This document shows positions 33,773-43,806 of a stretch of 64,000 nt of DNA, in pieces (the first letter of the stretch is position 1; each line of letters starts with the position of its first letter). Made by a program: the position numbers and the translations under genes. The stretch is taken from positions 1-64,000 of the forward strand of contig JAGVSR010000024.1 of the NCBI GenBank assembly GCA_019137195.1, written 5' to 3'. The notes under the pieces were generated by a model, which made no database searches, was not told the DNA's origin, and was given only the letters and a program-made list of their open reading frames with translations. The stretch is from Alphaproteobacteria bacterium. GTDB lineage: Bacteria; Pseudomonadota; Alphaproteobacteria; Rhizobiales; Hyphomicrobiaceae.

Positions 33773-34564
33773 ATGAGTTCTTTTGCTGCTCATTTTTTCG
33801 GCAATAGACTGTTTTTTATGCTCGTCGTATTAGCCTGTTTATCGGTGCCGGCCGCAGCCGATGATGCTGCGCCGGAGATTGGTACGGCTGTCCTCGTCAA
33901 GCGGGATGTCGTTGCGACGCTGGGCGAGGACAAGCGCGATCTCGCAGAGGGCGGGCGCGTCCATCGCAGCGAGCTTCTCGAGACTGGGGACAATTCGCAA
34001 GTCGAGCTCAAGCTGGACGATCAGACCAAGCTCGCCTTGGGTCCGAACGCCGGCCTAAAGCTCGACGAGTTCGTCATCGGCAAGTCGGAAGGAGTGACGA
34101 CCATCGGCGTCAACTTCTTGAAGGGGACCTTCCGCTTCATTACCGGCTCGGAGAACAAGGAGGCGTACCGCATCGAAACGCCCTCCGCGACCATCGGTGT
34201 GCGCGGAACGGTATTCGACGTTTACGTCGATGGAACCGGCGACACGCTTGTCCTTCTCCACGAAGGCGAGGTGGACATCTGCTCGAAGACGAGGTCGTGC
34301 GTTCGGCACAATTCAACCGGCAAGATGGTCCATGCCACGGTTGCCGGTGTCCTCTCGGCACCCATCAGATTCTCGGCGGGTCTCATTCCGGGCTTGGCGG
34401 TCAGGTCGGCGTTCCCCTTTGTAGGCAAGGCGTTGCGTATCGACCCGGTCCGGCGCCTCAGGTCGGCGCAGATCATCGAGCAGCCGGTAAGAAAGGCTGG
34501 GCGCGCCGTCACCAGGGGTACGCGCGCGGTCGGAAGATCGGTGCGCAGGGTGCTCCGGTTCTAG
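33773..34564 (+). CDS. Exported FecR-domain protein beside CHASE2 phosphatase
   Basis: 263 residues: signal peptide (ends VPAAADDAAP) and FecR domain with VELKLDDQTKLALGPNAGL, FLKGTFRFITG and SATIGVRGTVFDVYV, followed by a basic Arg-rich tail. It shares these segments with the protein at 23516-24688 but lacks the Pro-rich tail. Divergent from the CHASE2 gene across an AT-rich 86-base gap. FecR and CHASE2 genes are often neighbours, so this may be the periplasmic partner read by the CHASE2 domain (inference). Confidence 0.82.
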   Translation: MSSFAAHFFGNRLFFMLVVLACLSVPAAADDAAPEIGTAVLVKRDVVATLGEDKRDLAEGGRVHRSELLETGDNSQVELKLDDQTKLALGPNAGLKLDEFVIGKSEGVTTIGVNFLKGTFRFITGSENKEAYRIETPSATIGVRGTVFDVYVDGTGDTLVLLHEGEVDICSKTRSCVRHNSTGKMVHATVAGVLSAPIRFSAGLIPGLAVRSAFPFVGKALRIDPVRRLRSAQIIEQPVRKAGRAVTRGTRAVGRSVRRVLRF

Positions 34565-34964
34565 AGCAGGTTCTGTTGCCGTCGCGCAGGAACTCCGCTC
34601 CGGCACATGGTCCGGTCGCATCGACCTCGACGACCTTGCGTCCGATGCATCGGAAAGTCTCCAGGCCAAATCATCACCCGCGTCTCGGAGGCGCGTACGC
34701 CTTGTGCGCAAATTCATCGTTGGATCGACGTTGACTCCTGATGCGGTATCTGGCGGTGGCGGCTTGCCGTCTCGACATCGTTGAGAAGTAGCAGCAGATA
34801 GCACGCCTGCCCGAACCATCGGCGACCGACACTCGTCGCGCGTGCCAAAGAGTGGCGCCGCACCTCTGTCCGCTTTCCAAGCGCTGCAGAAGTGGGAGTC
34901 TTCGCGAACCTGCAGCGGTGACCTTCTCTTCGGTGTGATCGGCGCCCCCCGACGTGACACCACG
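34565..34964. other. 400-base intergenic region, nothing recognised
   Basis: Lies downstream of both flanking genes (convergent FecR and enoyl-CoA hydratase). No terminator-like hairpin with T-run, RNA gene or protein-like frame was found. Confidence 0.4.
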
Positions 34965-35741
34965 TCAGAGTTTGGGCCGTCCGAAATCCGGCGTCCGCTT
35001 TTCGAGAAACGCCGTAATCGCCTCGCGGGCCTCGCGGGACTGCAGGCGCTGACCGAAAATCTCCGCTTCCTGGCGTGAGCGGGCGGCGATGGCTTCGGGG
35101 CTCGTGCGCACGAGGCGGCGCGACAGGCCAAGAGCTTCGGGCGGTTTCGCGGCGAGCCGCGCGGCGGCGGCGCGCGCCGTAGCCTCGAGCTCGTCCGCCG
35201 CCACGAGGCGGTTGACGAAGCCCGCCGCCACGGCACGCTCGGCGGTGAATGTCTCGCCGAGCACCAGAAGCTCGAAGGCGCGCTGGTGGCCCATGATCAG
35301 AGGCGCAAGCAGGCTCGACGCGTTCTCCGGCACCAGTCCGAGGTCGAGAAACGGGGTCGAGAACCGGGCCTCGGGGCTGGCGTAGACGAGGTCGCAGTGA
35401 AAAAGGAGCGTCGTGCCGATGCCCGATGCAATGCCGTCCACGGCGGCGATCATCGGTTTTTGGACCTTGGGCAGGATGTCGAGAAAGGCCAGCACGCCGG
35501 CCATGGCCGCCCGGTCGCCGCAGGCTGCTGCGCGGAAGTCGGCGAGGTCGTTGCCGGCCGTGAAGACACCGTCCGAGCCGAGGAACAGGTGGGCAGCTAC
35601 GTCCGCGTTCTCCTCGCCGGCGGTCAGGGCGGCACTTGCCGCCTCGTGCATCGCTCCCGTGATGGCGTTCCGCTTCTGGGGGCGCGCGAAGCGGATTGTC
35701 AGGATACCGCCCGCCGCGCCGATCTCGATGCCGTCCGCCAT
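34965..35741 (-). CDS. Enoyl-CoA hydratase/isomerase family protein
   Basis: 258-residue crotonase-fold enzyme. Oxyanion-hole regions are FTAGNDLADF and KPMIAAVDGIASGIGTTLL; the active-site region LGLVPENASSLL follows. The Gly-rich second loop and the place of the acidic residues fit the PaaG/hydratase-isomerase group, without fixing the substrate. C-terminal FLEKRTPDFG is standard. No other beta-oxidation gene is adjacent. Confidence 0.85.
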   Translation of the reverse strand: MADGIEIGAAGGILTIRFARPQKRNAITGAMHEAASAALTAGEENADVAAHLFLGSDGVFTAGNDLADFRAAACGDRAAMAGVLAFLDILPKVQKPMIAAVDGIASGIGTTLLFHCDLVYASPEARFSTPFLDLGLVPENASSLLAPLIMGHQRAFELLVLGETFTAERAVAAGFVNRLVAADELEATARAAAARLAAKPPEALGLSRRLVRTSPEAIAARSRQEAEIFGQRLQSREAREAITAFLEKRTPDFGRPKL

Positions 35742-35883
35742 GTTCTGCCCTCTTTGACCGCCGGGAGCCCGGCCCGGGCTTGACCAGCCCCACCCGGCTC
35801 ACGCTAAAAGCGCACTCTCTTGCTTACGCGCGGCCGTCCCACCAGCGCCGCGCGCAGAACACTTTACACCGAACGGGATCCCC

Positions 35884-36633
35884 ATGGCCGGCCATTCAGC
35901 ATTCAAGAACATCATGCACAAGAAGGGCCGCAAGGATGCGGCCCGCTCCAAGATGTTCGCCAAGCTCGCGCGCGAGATCACCGTCGCGGCCAAGCTCGGC
36001 AGTCCGGATCCCGCAATGAACCCGCGCCTCCGGCTCGCCGTACAGGCGGCCCGGGCCGAGAACATGCCCAAGGACAACATCGACCGCGCCATCAAGAAGG
36101 CTATGGGCGGCGACCTCGAGACCTTCGAGACCGTGCGCTACGAGGGCTACGCGCCAGGCGGCGTCGCCGTCATCGCGGAAGCCCTGACCGACAATCGCAA
36201 CCGCACGGGCGGAGCGGTCCGTGCCGTCTTCACCAAGCATGGCGGCAACCTAGGCTCGACGGGCTCCGTCAGCCACATGTTCACGCATGTGGGCGAGATC
36301 GCCTACAAGCCGGATGCGGGCGCGGCCGACGCGGTGCTCGAAGCCGCCATCGAGGCAGGCGCCGACGACTGTGCGTCGGACGAAGCCGGGCATCTCGTCA
36401 CCTGCCCATTCGACACCCTCGGCACCGTCGCAGGCGCGCTCGAAGGCAAGCTCGGAGAGGCCGAGAGTGTCAAGGCCGTGTGGAAGCCGAATCTTTCGAC
36501 CTCGGTCGACGAGGAGGCGGCGTCGAGCATCATGAAGCTCATCGCCGCGCTCGAGGACGACGACGACGTCCAGAACGTGTTCGCCAACTTCGAGGTGTCG
36601 GAGGACGTCCTGAAGAAGCTGACGGCGGCGTGA
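35884..36633 (+). CDS. yebC: YebC/PmpR family protein (translation/transcription regulator)
   Basis: 249 residues, full length. N-terminal [20 protein letters not shown] (family MAGHSKWxNIxHRK), then [13 protein letters not shown]-type helix and [19 protein letters not shown]. YebC proteins were described as DNA-binding regulators and more recently as factors helping ribosomes through proline stretches. In many alphaproteobacteria yebC sits with ruvC; here it stands alone. Confidence 0.95.
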   Translation: MAGHSAFKNIMHKKGRKDAARSKMFAKLAREITVAAKLGSPDPAMNPRLRLAVQAARAENMPKDNIDRAIKKAMGGDLETFETVRYEGYAPGGVAVIAEALTDNRNRTGGAVRAVFTKHGGNLGSTGSVSHMFTHVGEIAYKPDAGAADAVLEAAIEAGADDCASDEAGHLVTCPFDTLGTVAGALEGKLGEAESVKAVWKPNLSTSVDEEAASSIMKLIAALEDDDDVQNVFANFEVSEDVLKKLTAA

Positions 36634-36639
36634 GGGCGA

Positions 36640-36984
36640 TCACCGCCACCACAGATCCGCAGCGATGAGCGCGGCGCCGGCGAGAAGCATCAATAGCGCG
36701 ACCACGGCCATGGCCTGGGCGAAGAAGTGCCCGACGACGGTTGAGGCGGCGGCCGTCACCTTGCCCGCGGCACCCGACTGCGAGGTGATCTCGTTGAAGC
36801 GCTTCTCGACCTCGGTCGGGGTCTCGGCCGAGCGCCGCCCACGCGCGGTCTGCCACGCACTGTCGATCACCGCGTCCCGGAGATCGTAGCGCGACGTACG
36901 CCAGCGGATGGCAATGCCGAGCAGGATCAGTGCCATGCCGACGAGCGCGAGGATGTGATCGGAGGCGAGGGAGAGAGGGTCCAT
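36640..36984 (-). CDS. Small two-helix membrane protein of unknown function
   Basis: 114 residues with a helix at each end (about 10-27 and 88-110) and a charged middle (WQTARGRRSAETPTEVEKRFNEI). A hairpin topology with a 60-residue soluble loop is likely. No family recognised. Convergent with yebC, stop codons six bases apart. Confidence 0.6.
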   Translation of the reverse strand: MDPLSLASDHILALVGMALILLGIAIRWRTSRYDLRDAVIDSAWQTARGRRSAETPTEVEKRFNEITSQSGAAGKVTAAASTVVGHFFAQAMAVVALLMLLAGAALIAADLWWR

Positions 36985-37171
36985 GGCGGTCTCCGTAGGT
37001 TAGCCGCCGTCCTCAGAGGTCGTGGCGGGTCGGCTGATGCAATGTACCTTTTGTACCACGTTCCGCACTGCCCATGGCGACCGCACTCCTCTCTTCGCCC
37101 TGCCTGCGGTGGAAGCCCTGCTCGCTCGCCTCGCGGGGGCCCGAGTCGCCGCCGCTGGCGCACCCAGCACC

Positions 37172-38578
37172 CTACGCCGGGTCGGGCCCGATCATCTTCT
37201 CCGGGCGCACGATCGCGTCGAAGTCCTCGGCAGGAATTCCGTCCTTGATGGCTTCCTCGCGCAGCGTGGTGCCGTTCTTGTGCGCGGTCTTGGCGATCTT
37301 GGCGGCGCGATCGTACCCGTACTTCTCCTTCAAGGGCGTGACCAGCATCAGCGAGTTCCGCAGCCCCTCGGCGATGTTGTCGAGCCTGGGCTCGATGCCG
37401 ACCACGCAGTTGTCGGTGAACGAGATGCTCGCGTCGGCGAGGAGCCGCACCGACTGCAGGAAGTTATAGGCCATCATGGGGTTATAGACGTTGAGCTCGA
37501 AGTGGCCCTGGCTGCCCGCGAAGCCAATGGCTGCATTGTTGCCGTGAATATGGGCCGCAACCTGGGTCATGGCCTCGCACTGGGTGGGGTTCACCTTGCC
37601 CGGCATGATCGACGAGCCCGGCTCGTTCTCCGGCAAAGCGAGCTCGCCGAGGCCCGCCCTCGGACCCGAGCCGAGAAAGCGGATGTCGTTCGCGATCTTG
37701 AAGCAGCTCATGGCGACCGTGGTGATGGCGCCGTGCGTCATGACCATGGCGTCGTGGGCGGCGAGTGCCTCGAACTTGTTCGGCGCCGACGTGAACGGAA
37801 GCTTGGTGATGGCTGCGATGCGGTGGGAGACCTTTTCGGCAAACCCCGCGGGTGAGGCCAGACCGGTGCCGACCGCGGTGCCGCCCTGTGCGAGCTCCAT
37901 CAGCATCGGCAGTGTCATCTCGATGCGCTTCAAGCCGTTCTTGATCTGCTGGGCGTAGCCCGAGAACTCCTGTCCGAGGGTCAGGGGAGTGGCGTCCTGC
38001 GTGTGCGTGCGGCCGATCTTGATGATATCGGCCCATGCCTTGGCCTTTGCGTCGAGTGCCTTGTGCAGGTGCTTCAGCGCCGGAATCAGCCGGTGATGCA
38101 CCTCTTCGGCGCAGGCGATGTGCATGGCGGTCGGAAACGTATCGTTCGACGACTGGCTCATGTTGACGTGGTCGTTCGGATGCACGGGCTTCTTCGAACC
38201 CTGCTCGCCGCCCATGACCTCGATGGCTCGATTCGAGATCACCTCGTTGGCGTTCATGTTCGACTGCGTACCCGAGCCGGTCTGCCACACGACCAACGGG
38301 AAGTGGTCGTCGAGCTTGCCGTCGATGACCTCCTGGGCGGCATCGACGATCACCTTGCCGAGCTTCTTGTCGAGCTTGCCGAGCTCCATGTTGGCTTCCG
38401 CCGCGGCGCGCTTGACGATGCCCAACGCACGGATCACGGGCGCGGGCTGCTTCTCCCAGCCGATCTTGAAATTGCCGAGGCTGCGTTGAGCCTGGGCGCC
38501 CCAGTAACGGTCCGATGGTACCTCGATGGGGCCGAAGGTGTCGGTCTCGACGCGGGTGGCGGATTTCTTGGCGGTCAT
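37172..38578 (-). CDS. fumC: Fumarate hydratase, class II
   Basis: 468 residues from the ATG at 38578. TCA-cycle enzyme interconverting fumarate and malate. Signature [16 protein letters not shown] with the catalytic Ser loop; [24 protein letters not shown] and the His of [16 protein letters not shown] are all present. Oxygen-stable, iron-free type. Single gene with 147 bases to the divergent antiporter gene. Confidence 0.97.
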   Translation of the reverse strand: MTAKKSATRVETDTFGPIEVPSDRYWGAQAQRSLGNFKIGWEKQPAPVIRALGIVKRAAAEANMELGKLDKKLGKVIVDAAQEVIDGKLDDHFPLVVWQTGSGTQSNMNANEVISNRAIEVMGGEQGSKKPVHPNDHVNMSQSSNDTFPTAMHIACAEEVHHRLIPALKHLHKALDAKAKAWADIIKIGRTHTQDATPLTLGQEFSGYAQQIKNGLKRIEMTLPMLMELAQGGTAVGTGLASPAGFAEKVSHRIAAITKLPFTSAPNKFEALAAHDAMVMTHGAITTVAMSCFKIANDIRFLGSGPRAGLGELALPENEPGSSIMPGKVNPTQCEAMTQVAAHIHGNNAAIGFAGSQGHFELNVYNPMMAYNFLQSVRLLADASISFTDNCVVGIEPRLDNIAEGLRNSLMLVTPLKEKYGYDRAAKIAKTAHKNGTTLREEAIKDGIPAEDFDAIVRPEKMIGPDPA

Positions 38579-38725
38579 GGCGTCTCTCGCGAAGGCTCTG
38601 TTGAAGCAGTCGGCTCCGCCGATAGCATGCGACCGGGCCCCCTCCAAGTGCGGCAGCAACGGGTTTGCGGGCCTGAGACATCTCGTGCATAGCTGGCTCA
38701 GGCATTCATTCGGTGAGGATTCGCG

Positions 38726-40534
38726 TTGGCGGCGGCGGCGACCCACGATTTCGTGGCCATCAAGGACGTGATGGTGGTGCTCGGCACCGCCGCCGTGGTG
38801 GTGCCGGTCGTGCAGCGCCTCAAGATGAGTCCCGTCCTCGGCTTTCTGTTGGCCGGGGCCGTGCTCGGGCCCTACGGGCTCGGACGGTTTGCGGACCGGG
38901 TGCCGGCGCTCTCCTGGATCACGGCCGGCGGCGACAACGGGCTTGGACTCCTGGGTGAGCTCGGGGTCGTCTTCCTCCTGTTCCTGATCGGGCTCGAGCT
39001 GTCGATCGATCGCCTGATCACGCTGCGCCGCCTCGTATTCGGGCTCGGCGGGGCGCAGGTCGCTTTGTCGGCCATCGTGATCGGCCTCGTCGCGAGCGTC
39101 CTTGGCGCGTCGGGTCCGGCCGCCACCATCATCGGCCTGTCGCTGGCGCTGTCGTCGACCGCGATCGTACTCGAGCTTCTATCGCAGCAGAGCCGGATGG
39201 CGAGTACGACGGGACGGGCGAGTTTCGCCATCCTCCTGTTTCAGGATCTCGCGGTGGTGCCGCTGCTCCTGCTCGTGTCGCTGCTCGAGCCTGGTCATTC
39301 GGGATCGCTCGCCGAAGGGCTGGCGAAGGCGTTCGGACAGGCGGCGCTCGTCATCCTCGCCATCACCGCCGTCGGTAAGCTGGTGCTGCGTCCGCTGTTC
39401 CACCACGTGGCGAAGGCGGAGAGCCGGGACCTGTTCACGGCGGCCGTTCTGCTGGTTGCGGTGGGGAGCGGCATTGCCAGTGCCGCGGCTGGCATGTCCA
39501 TGGCGCTCGGCGCCTTCGTCGCCGGCCTGCTCCTTGCCGAGACCGAGTTCCGGCGTGCCGTCGAAATGACCACCGACCCGTTCAAGGGTCTTCTGTTGGG
39601 CATCTTCTTCTTCACGGTCGGCATGAGCATCGATCTCGAGGCCGTGCTCGCCGATCCGCTGCCGGTCGTCGCGGGCATCGTGGGTCTCGTGACGGTGAAG
39701 GCGCTCATAACCGGTGGTCTGGTGCGGGCGTTCGGAATGCCTGTTGCATCGAGCATCAAGACCGGGCTTCTCATGGGGCCGGGCGGCGAGTTCGCGTTCA
39801 TCGTCATCGGGCTCGCGATGGGCGCCGCCATCGTGACGCCGGAGACCGGCGCTCTGGTTCTTGCCGTGACCTCGGTCTCGATGGCCCTGATCCCCGTATT
39901 CGACATCCTCGGCCAGCGCCTCGCCAAACCGCACGAGGTGCCGCTCGACCTCGTCGCCGACCCGGGGGTTCTGGTGCTGCCACCGCTCGAGGAGGAGCCT
40001 CGCGCCATCATCATCGGACACGGCCGTGTCGGCCAGCTCGTGTCTGACATGCTCGCCGTTCACAAGGTGAAGCACGTCGTCACCGAGCGCTCCGCGGCGC
40101 TCGTCAGCGTCGCGCGCAAGGAAGGCCGGCCGGTCTACTACGGCGACGGCAAGAATCCGGAGTTTCTGGTCCATTGCGGACTGAGAAAGGCCAAGGCCGT
40201 CATCATCACCATGCACACCTGGAGCGAGATCGACGAGCTGGTCGACGCCGTGCGCGCCGCGGACCAGAAGATCGTCATCGTGGCGCGCGCCCGCGACTCC
40301 GACCATGCGCGCCGCCTCTACGAGCTAGGCGTCACGGACGCGGTGCCAGAAACCGTCGAGGCGAGCCTGCAGCTTTCGGAGGCGGCACTCGTCGGGCTCG
40401 GCGTGCCGACAGGGCCGGTCATCGCCTCCATCCACGAGAAGCGCGACGAGTTCCGTCATGCGCTGCAGAAGGCGGCCGGGGAGGCGGGCCGGACGAGCCG
40501 GGGGCTGAGGGCCAAGACGCGCAAGGATGGATGA
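38726..40534 (+). CDS. Kef-type K+:H+ antiporter (CPA2) with RCK/TrkA-N domain
   Basis: 602 residues: 12-13 membrane helices of the Na/H exchanger fold (1-390), with [13 protein letters not shown] and the transport-site Asp in [14 protein letters not shown], then a TrkA-N Rossmann domain (about 425-560) with NAD motif [15 protein letters not shown]. KefB/KefC-like proteins exchange K+ for H+ and may respond to electrophiles or glutathione; no kefF/G partner is adjacent. TTG start supported by GTGAGGA eight bases upstream. Confidence 0.88.
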   Translation: MAAAATHDFVAIKDVMVVLGTAAVVVPVVQRLKMSPVLGFLLAGAVLGPYGLGRFADRVPALSWITAGGDNGLGLLGELGVVFLLFLIGLELSIDRLITLRRLVFGLGGAQVALSAIVIGLVASVLGASGPAATIIGLSLALSSTAIVLELLSQQSRMASTTGRASFAILLFQDLAVVPLLLLVSLLEPGHSGSLAEGLAKAFGQAALVILAITAVGKLVLRPLFHHVAKAESRDLFTAAVLLVAVGSGIASAAAGMSMALGAFVAGLLLAETEFRRAVEMTTDPFKGLLLGIFFFTVGMSIDLEAVLADPLPVVAGIVGLVTVKALITGGLVRAFGMPVASSIKTGLLMGPGGEFAFIVIGLAMGAAIVTPETGALVLAVTSVSMALIPVFDILGQRLAKPHEVPLDLVADPGVLVLPPLEEEPRAIIIGHGRVGQLVSDMLAVHKVKHVVTERSAALVSVARKEGRPVYYGDGKNPEFLVHCGLRKAKAVIITMHTWSEIDELVDAVRAADQKIVIVARARDSDHARRLYELGVTDAVPETVEASLQLSEAALVGLGVPTGPVIASIHEKRDEFRHALQKAAGEAGRTSRGLRAKTRKDG

Positions 40535-40781
40535 TGCCGCTCGCGGAGGGCAGCGCCGCCCGCGCGTGAACGGGCGTGGACGCCGTCCGGCGGCAGCCCC
40601 GGACCGAATGAGCAGGTCGGCCGGACCGTGGGGGGAACCCGGCATTCTGCGGGATCGTAGAGAGTCCCGGCGCACGCCACGCGAGCGCCCAGGCCCTCGC
40701 CGCGGCGATTGATGTCTGGCACCGATTGATCCAGTGTACGATCCTGCGCAAGCCGTCTCGCCTGGGGGAGCAAGGGCGCAC

Positions 40782-41477
40782 ATGACATCGCCATGGCCGG
40801 CCATCCTTCGCGACCAGCGCGATCTCCTGCTGTTCCGCTCCATCCGGCCCGACCTCGACGCCTTTGGCGGGAGCTATTTCGCCTGGGGCCTCGCCGTGAC
40901 CTGGCTCGCCGGCGTCGGCCGCTACTGGGACCACCCCTCGGCTGCCACGTGGCAGTACCTGGGCCTCGGCTCGGTGGTCTACGTCTTCGGCATGGCATTC
41001 CTGATCTGGGCGTTCACAGCGCCTTTGAAGCCGCCCGGCTGGAGCTACAGGAAGGTCATCGTCTTCGTGATGATGACCTCGCTGCCGGCACTTCTCTATG
41101 CCATCCCCGTCGAGCGCTTCATGAGCATCCGAGCGGCGCAGGAAACCAATGCCTGGTTCCTGGCGATTGTCGCCGCATGGCGCGTCGGCCTGCTCTTGAC
41201 GTTCCTGCGCGGCGCAGGTGGGCTCGGCTGGGGACGCGTGATCGTCGTTGCGCTCTTGCCGCTCGCGCTCATCGTGACCGCGCTGACGGCCCTGAACCTC
41301 GAGCAAGCCGTGTTCGACTTGATGGGCGGTCTCCGCGAGCAGCAGCAGACCCCCTATGACGCCGCGTACGGCATCCTGTTGGTCATCACGGTTCTATCGA
41401 TGCTCGCAAGCCCGGTCCTGCTCATCGCCTACGCCGTCCTCGTTGTACGCGCTGCGCGGCCGATCGATCCATCATGA
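40782..41477 (+). CDS. Multi-pass membrane protein of unknown function, coupled to radical SAM gene
   Basis: 231 residues from the ATG at 40782 (a GTG at 40734 is possible). About six helices, with YFAWGLAVTWLAGVGRYWDHP early and a lumenal or cytoplasmic loop (GGLREQQQTPYDAAYG) before the last helix. It somewhat resembles Yip1/YIPF-like membrane proteins, but I am not confident. Its stop overlaps the radical SAM start by four bases (ATGA), so the two proteins are probably made together. Confidence 0.65.
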   Translation: MTSPWPAILRDQRDLLLFRSIRPDLDAFGGSYFAWGLAVTWLAGVGRYWDHPSAATWQYLGLGSVVYVFGMAFLIWAFTAPLKPPGWSYRKVIVFVMMTSLPALLYAIPVERFMSIRAAQETNAWFLAIVAAWRVGLLLTFLRGAGGLGWGRVIVVALLPLALIVTALTALNLEQAVFDLMGGLREQQQTPYDAAYGILLVITVLSMLASPVLLIAYAVLVVRAARPIDPS

Positions 41478-42796
41478 AGCTCGGCCTCATTGCCATGAGC
41501 GGCGTGCGAATCGAGAACGCGGCGCTGATGGCGCGCGGGCTGACGCTGCCGGGGTTCGTCGAGCGAAGCCGCGTCATCGCCTCGCTGCCGAGCCTGGCGC
41601 TGCTGACGCTTGCAGGCCTCACGCCGGAGGAGGTCGACCTTGCCTACGTCGAGGTGCCGAGCCTCGCCCTCGTCGGCGGCCTGCCGGGTGAGTTCGATGC
41701 CGTGGCCATAAGCAGCTACACGGCGCAGATCAAGGATGCCTACCGCCTGGCCGACCGCTATCGCAGGGCCGGAACGACGGTGATCCTCGGCGGGCTCCAC
41801 GTCTCGGCCCGCCCTGAGGAGGCCGCGCGCCATGCGGATGCGGTTCTTGTCGGCGAGGCCGAGACCCTATGGCCGCGCCTCGTGCGCGACCTGCAACAAG
41901 GGCTGCTGCGACCCGTCTACGACGGACGAGCCGAGAGCTTCGACCTTGCGGAGGCGCCCATGCCGCGCTTCGATCTCCTCGATGTCGCCAGCTACAACCG
42001 TCTCACCGTGCAAACGCAGCGGGGCTGTCCTCTGTCGTGCGCATTCTGCGCCTCCTCGATCCGCATCGCGCCGAGGTTCAAAACAAAGCCGGTCGACAAG
42101 GTGATCGCCGAGATCCGCCGCATCAAATCGATCTGGCCGGACCCGTTCATCGAGCTCGCCGACGACAACACCTTTGCGAGCAAGGCCCACGGCCGGCGCC
42201 TGGCCGCGGCGCTCGCCAAGGAGAACGTGCGCTGGTTCACCGAGACCGACATCTCGGTCGCCGACGACGAGGACCTTCTTTCGATGATCCGCGACGCCGG
42301 CTGCGCGCAGCTTCTAATCGGCTTCGAGGCGTCGGACCGGCAAGCGCTCGACGGCTTGGAGACGAAAGCGAACTGGAAGGCGGAGCGCGCCGACACCTAT
42401 CTCGACGCTATCGGTCGCATCCAGCAGAAGGGCATCTCGGTCAATGGTTGCTTTGTGCTGGGCTTGGACGGCCAGGATGCCGGGAGCTTCGAGCGCGTGG
42501 CCACCTTCGTGCGCGAGAGTGGCCTGGCCGAGGTGCAGGTCACCCTCGCGACGCCCTTTCCCGGCACGCCCCTCTACGATCAGCTTGCCCGCGAGGGTCG
42601 CCTTCTCGCCCCCGACGCCTGGGAGCGCTCAACCCTCTTCGACGCCACGTTCACGCCGAAGGGCATGACGGTTGCGGAGCTGGAGAGCCGCTTCTCAGAT
42701 CTGATTGCCACGCTCTATTCGGACGAGGCCGTGCGGATGAGGCAGGCCGGGTTCAGGCGTCAGATGAGACAGGCGAAAGGGACTGGCAGGTCTTAG
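41474..42796 (+). CDS. B12-binding domain radical SAM protein
   Basis: 440 residues. N-terminal cobalamin-binding Rossmann domain (about 20-140) with YRRAGTTVILGGLHVSARPEE, then the radical SAM core with the cluster motif CPLSCAFC (CxxxCxxC) at about residue 184 and TPFPGTPLYDQL near 360. Members perform methylations or rearrangements at unactivated carbons, for example on hopanoids, chlorophyll precursors or natural products. Substrate unknown; the coupled membrane protein suggests a membrane-associated or lipid substrate (inference). Confidence 0.87.
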   Translation: MKLGLIAMSGVRIENAALMARGLTLPGFVERSRVIASLPSLALLTLAGLTPEEVDLAYVEVPSLALVGGLPGEFDAVAISSYTAQIKDAYRLADRYRRAGTTVILGGLHVSARPEEAARHADAVLVGEAETLWPRLVRDLQQGLLRPVYDGRAESFDLAEAPMPRFDLLDVASYNRLTVQTQRGCPLSCAFCASSIRIAPRFKTKPVDKVIAEIRRIKSIWPDPFIELADDNTFASKAHGRRLAAALAKENVRWFTETDISVADDEDLLSMIRDAGCAQLLIGFEASDRQALDGLETKANWKAERADTYLDAIGRIQQKGISVNGCFVLGLDGQDAGSFERVATFVRESGLAEVQVTLATPFPGTPLYDQLAREGRLLAPDAWERSTLFDATFTPKGMTVAELESRFSDLIATLYSDEAVRMRQAGFRRQMRQAKGTGRS

Positions 42797-42877
42797 TCCG
42801 GGTTGAGCCCTTCGCGAGATCCGGCACGAAGCAGCGCGTCGGATCTCCTGAAACGCTCGACCCGTCCCACGATTGCC

Positions 42878-43525
42878 TCACGCCGCCGCTGTCTTGGCGA
42901 TCAGCATGATGTCGTCGCCGTCCTTCGCAATCTCAAGCCTCAGTCCGGCCTGCTTGGCGAGGCGGCAGGTGTAGTAGGCCTGGATGGTGAGGGGATCGAG
43001 CGGCGGGGCGTTGGTGCCCGACGCGAACTCGGCGAGGTGCTGCGGCGGGCGCGCCGCCGTGCCCTTGCAGCGCAGCTGGAACGCGGGGGCCTCGTGCGTG
43101 CCCGTCACCGTGACCTCGATCTCGCCGCCGCGCGGCAGCGCCTTCTCCGACATGGCGACGAGGTTCAGGAGCAGCTTCACCTTGTCCTTCAGCATCTGCC
43201 CCGGCGCGATCTTCCAGGCGAGCTTGTACTTCTTGGCGTCGAGCGCGCCGCGCGAGATCTGCTCGGCCATGGAGAGGTCGATGACGGCGCCTGCCGAGCC
43301 CGCCGCGCCGAACGCGAAGCGCGCGAACTGCAGCCGGTTCGAGGCCTGCTCGGTGACGTTGCGGATGACGGAAAGCGCATAGTTGCGCGAGGTCACATCG
43401 TCGTCCTCGCCAAGGATCTCGAGGCCATTGTAGATGGCGCCGACGGGGCCGATGACGTCGTGGCAGATCTTGCTCGAAATGAGCGCGGCGATCTCGAGAT
43501 CGGTTGGCTCGACGTGCTGGCTCAT
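42878..43525 (-). CDS. chpT: Histidine phosphotransferase ChpT
   Basis: 215 residues from the ATG at 43525. Dimeric histidine phosphotransferase that passes phosphate from the CckA hybrid kinase to CtrA and CpdR, controlling the alphaproteobacterial cell cycle. The phosphorylated His is in ISSKICHDVIGPVGAIYNGL (residue about 22); the C-terminal half is a degenerate HATPase domain (LKDKVKLLLNLVAMSEKALP). Single gene, divergent from cysQ. Confidence 0.9.
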   Translation of the reverse strand: MSQHVEPTDLEIAALISSKICHDVIGPVGAIYNGLEILGEDDDVTSRNYALSVIRNVTEQASNRLQFARFAFGAAGSAGAVIDLSMAEQISRGALDAKKYKLAWKIAPGQMLKDKVKLLLNLVAMSEKALPRGGEIEVTVTGTHEAPAFQLRCKGTAARPPQHLAEFASGTNAPPLDPLTIQAYYTCRLAKQAGLRLEIAKDGDDIMLIAKTAAA

Positions 43526-43806
43526 CTGAGGCCCCTCCGTTTGTCGTGTTTTTTGGCGGGAGTGGCGGCAGCTCCGATGCGGTGCCCCTGCGATGGAACG
43601 AGGCGCATTCGCACAGACGCGAGCAAACAGGGCCGCTTGCGCTTTTCTATCCGGCTCTGATACACGCGCCGCGTCACGCTTGCAAAGCCCCGTCGCGGCA
43701 CGCGCCGTGAATGCTGGGGTTTTTGGCTGAGGATAGAGACTTCGCGGCAACGATCGCCTCCGGACGGGACGGGTCCGGCGAATCACTCGAGAGGACCCAG
43801 AAGCCC

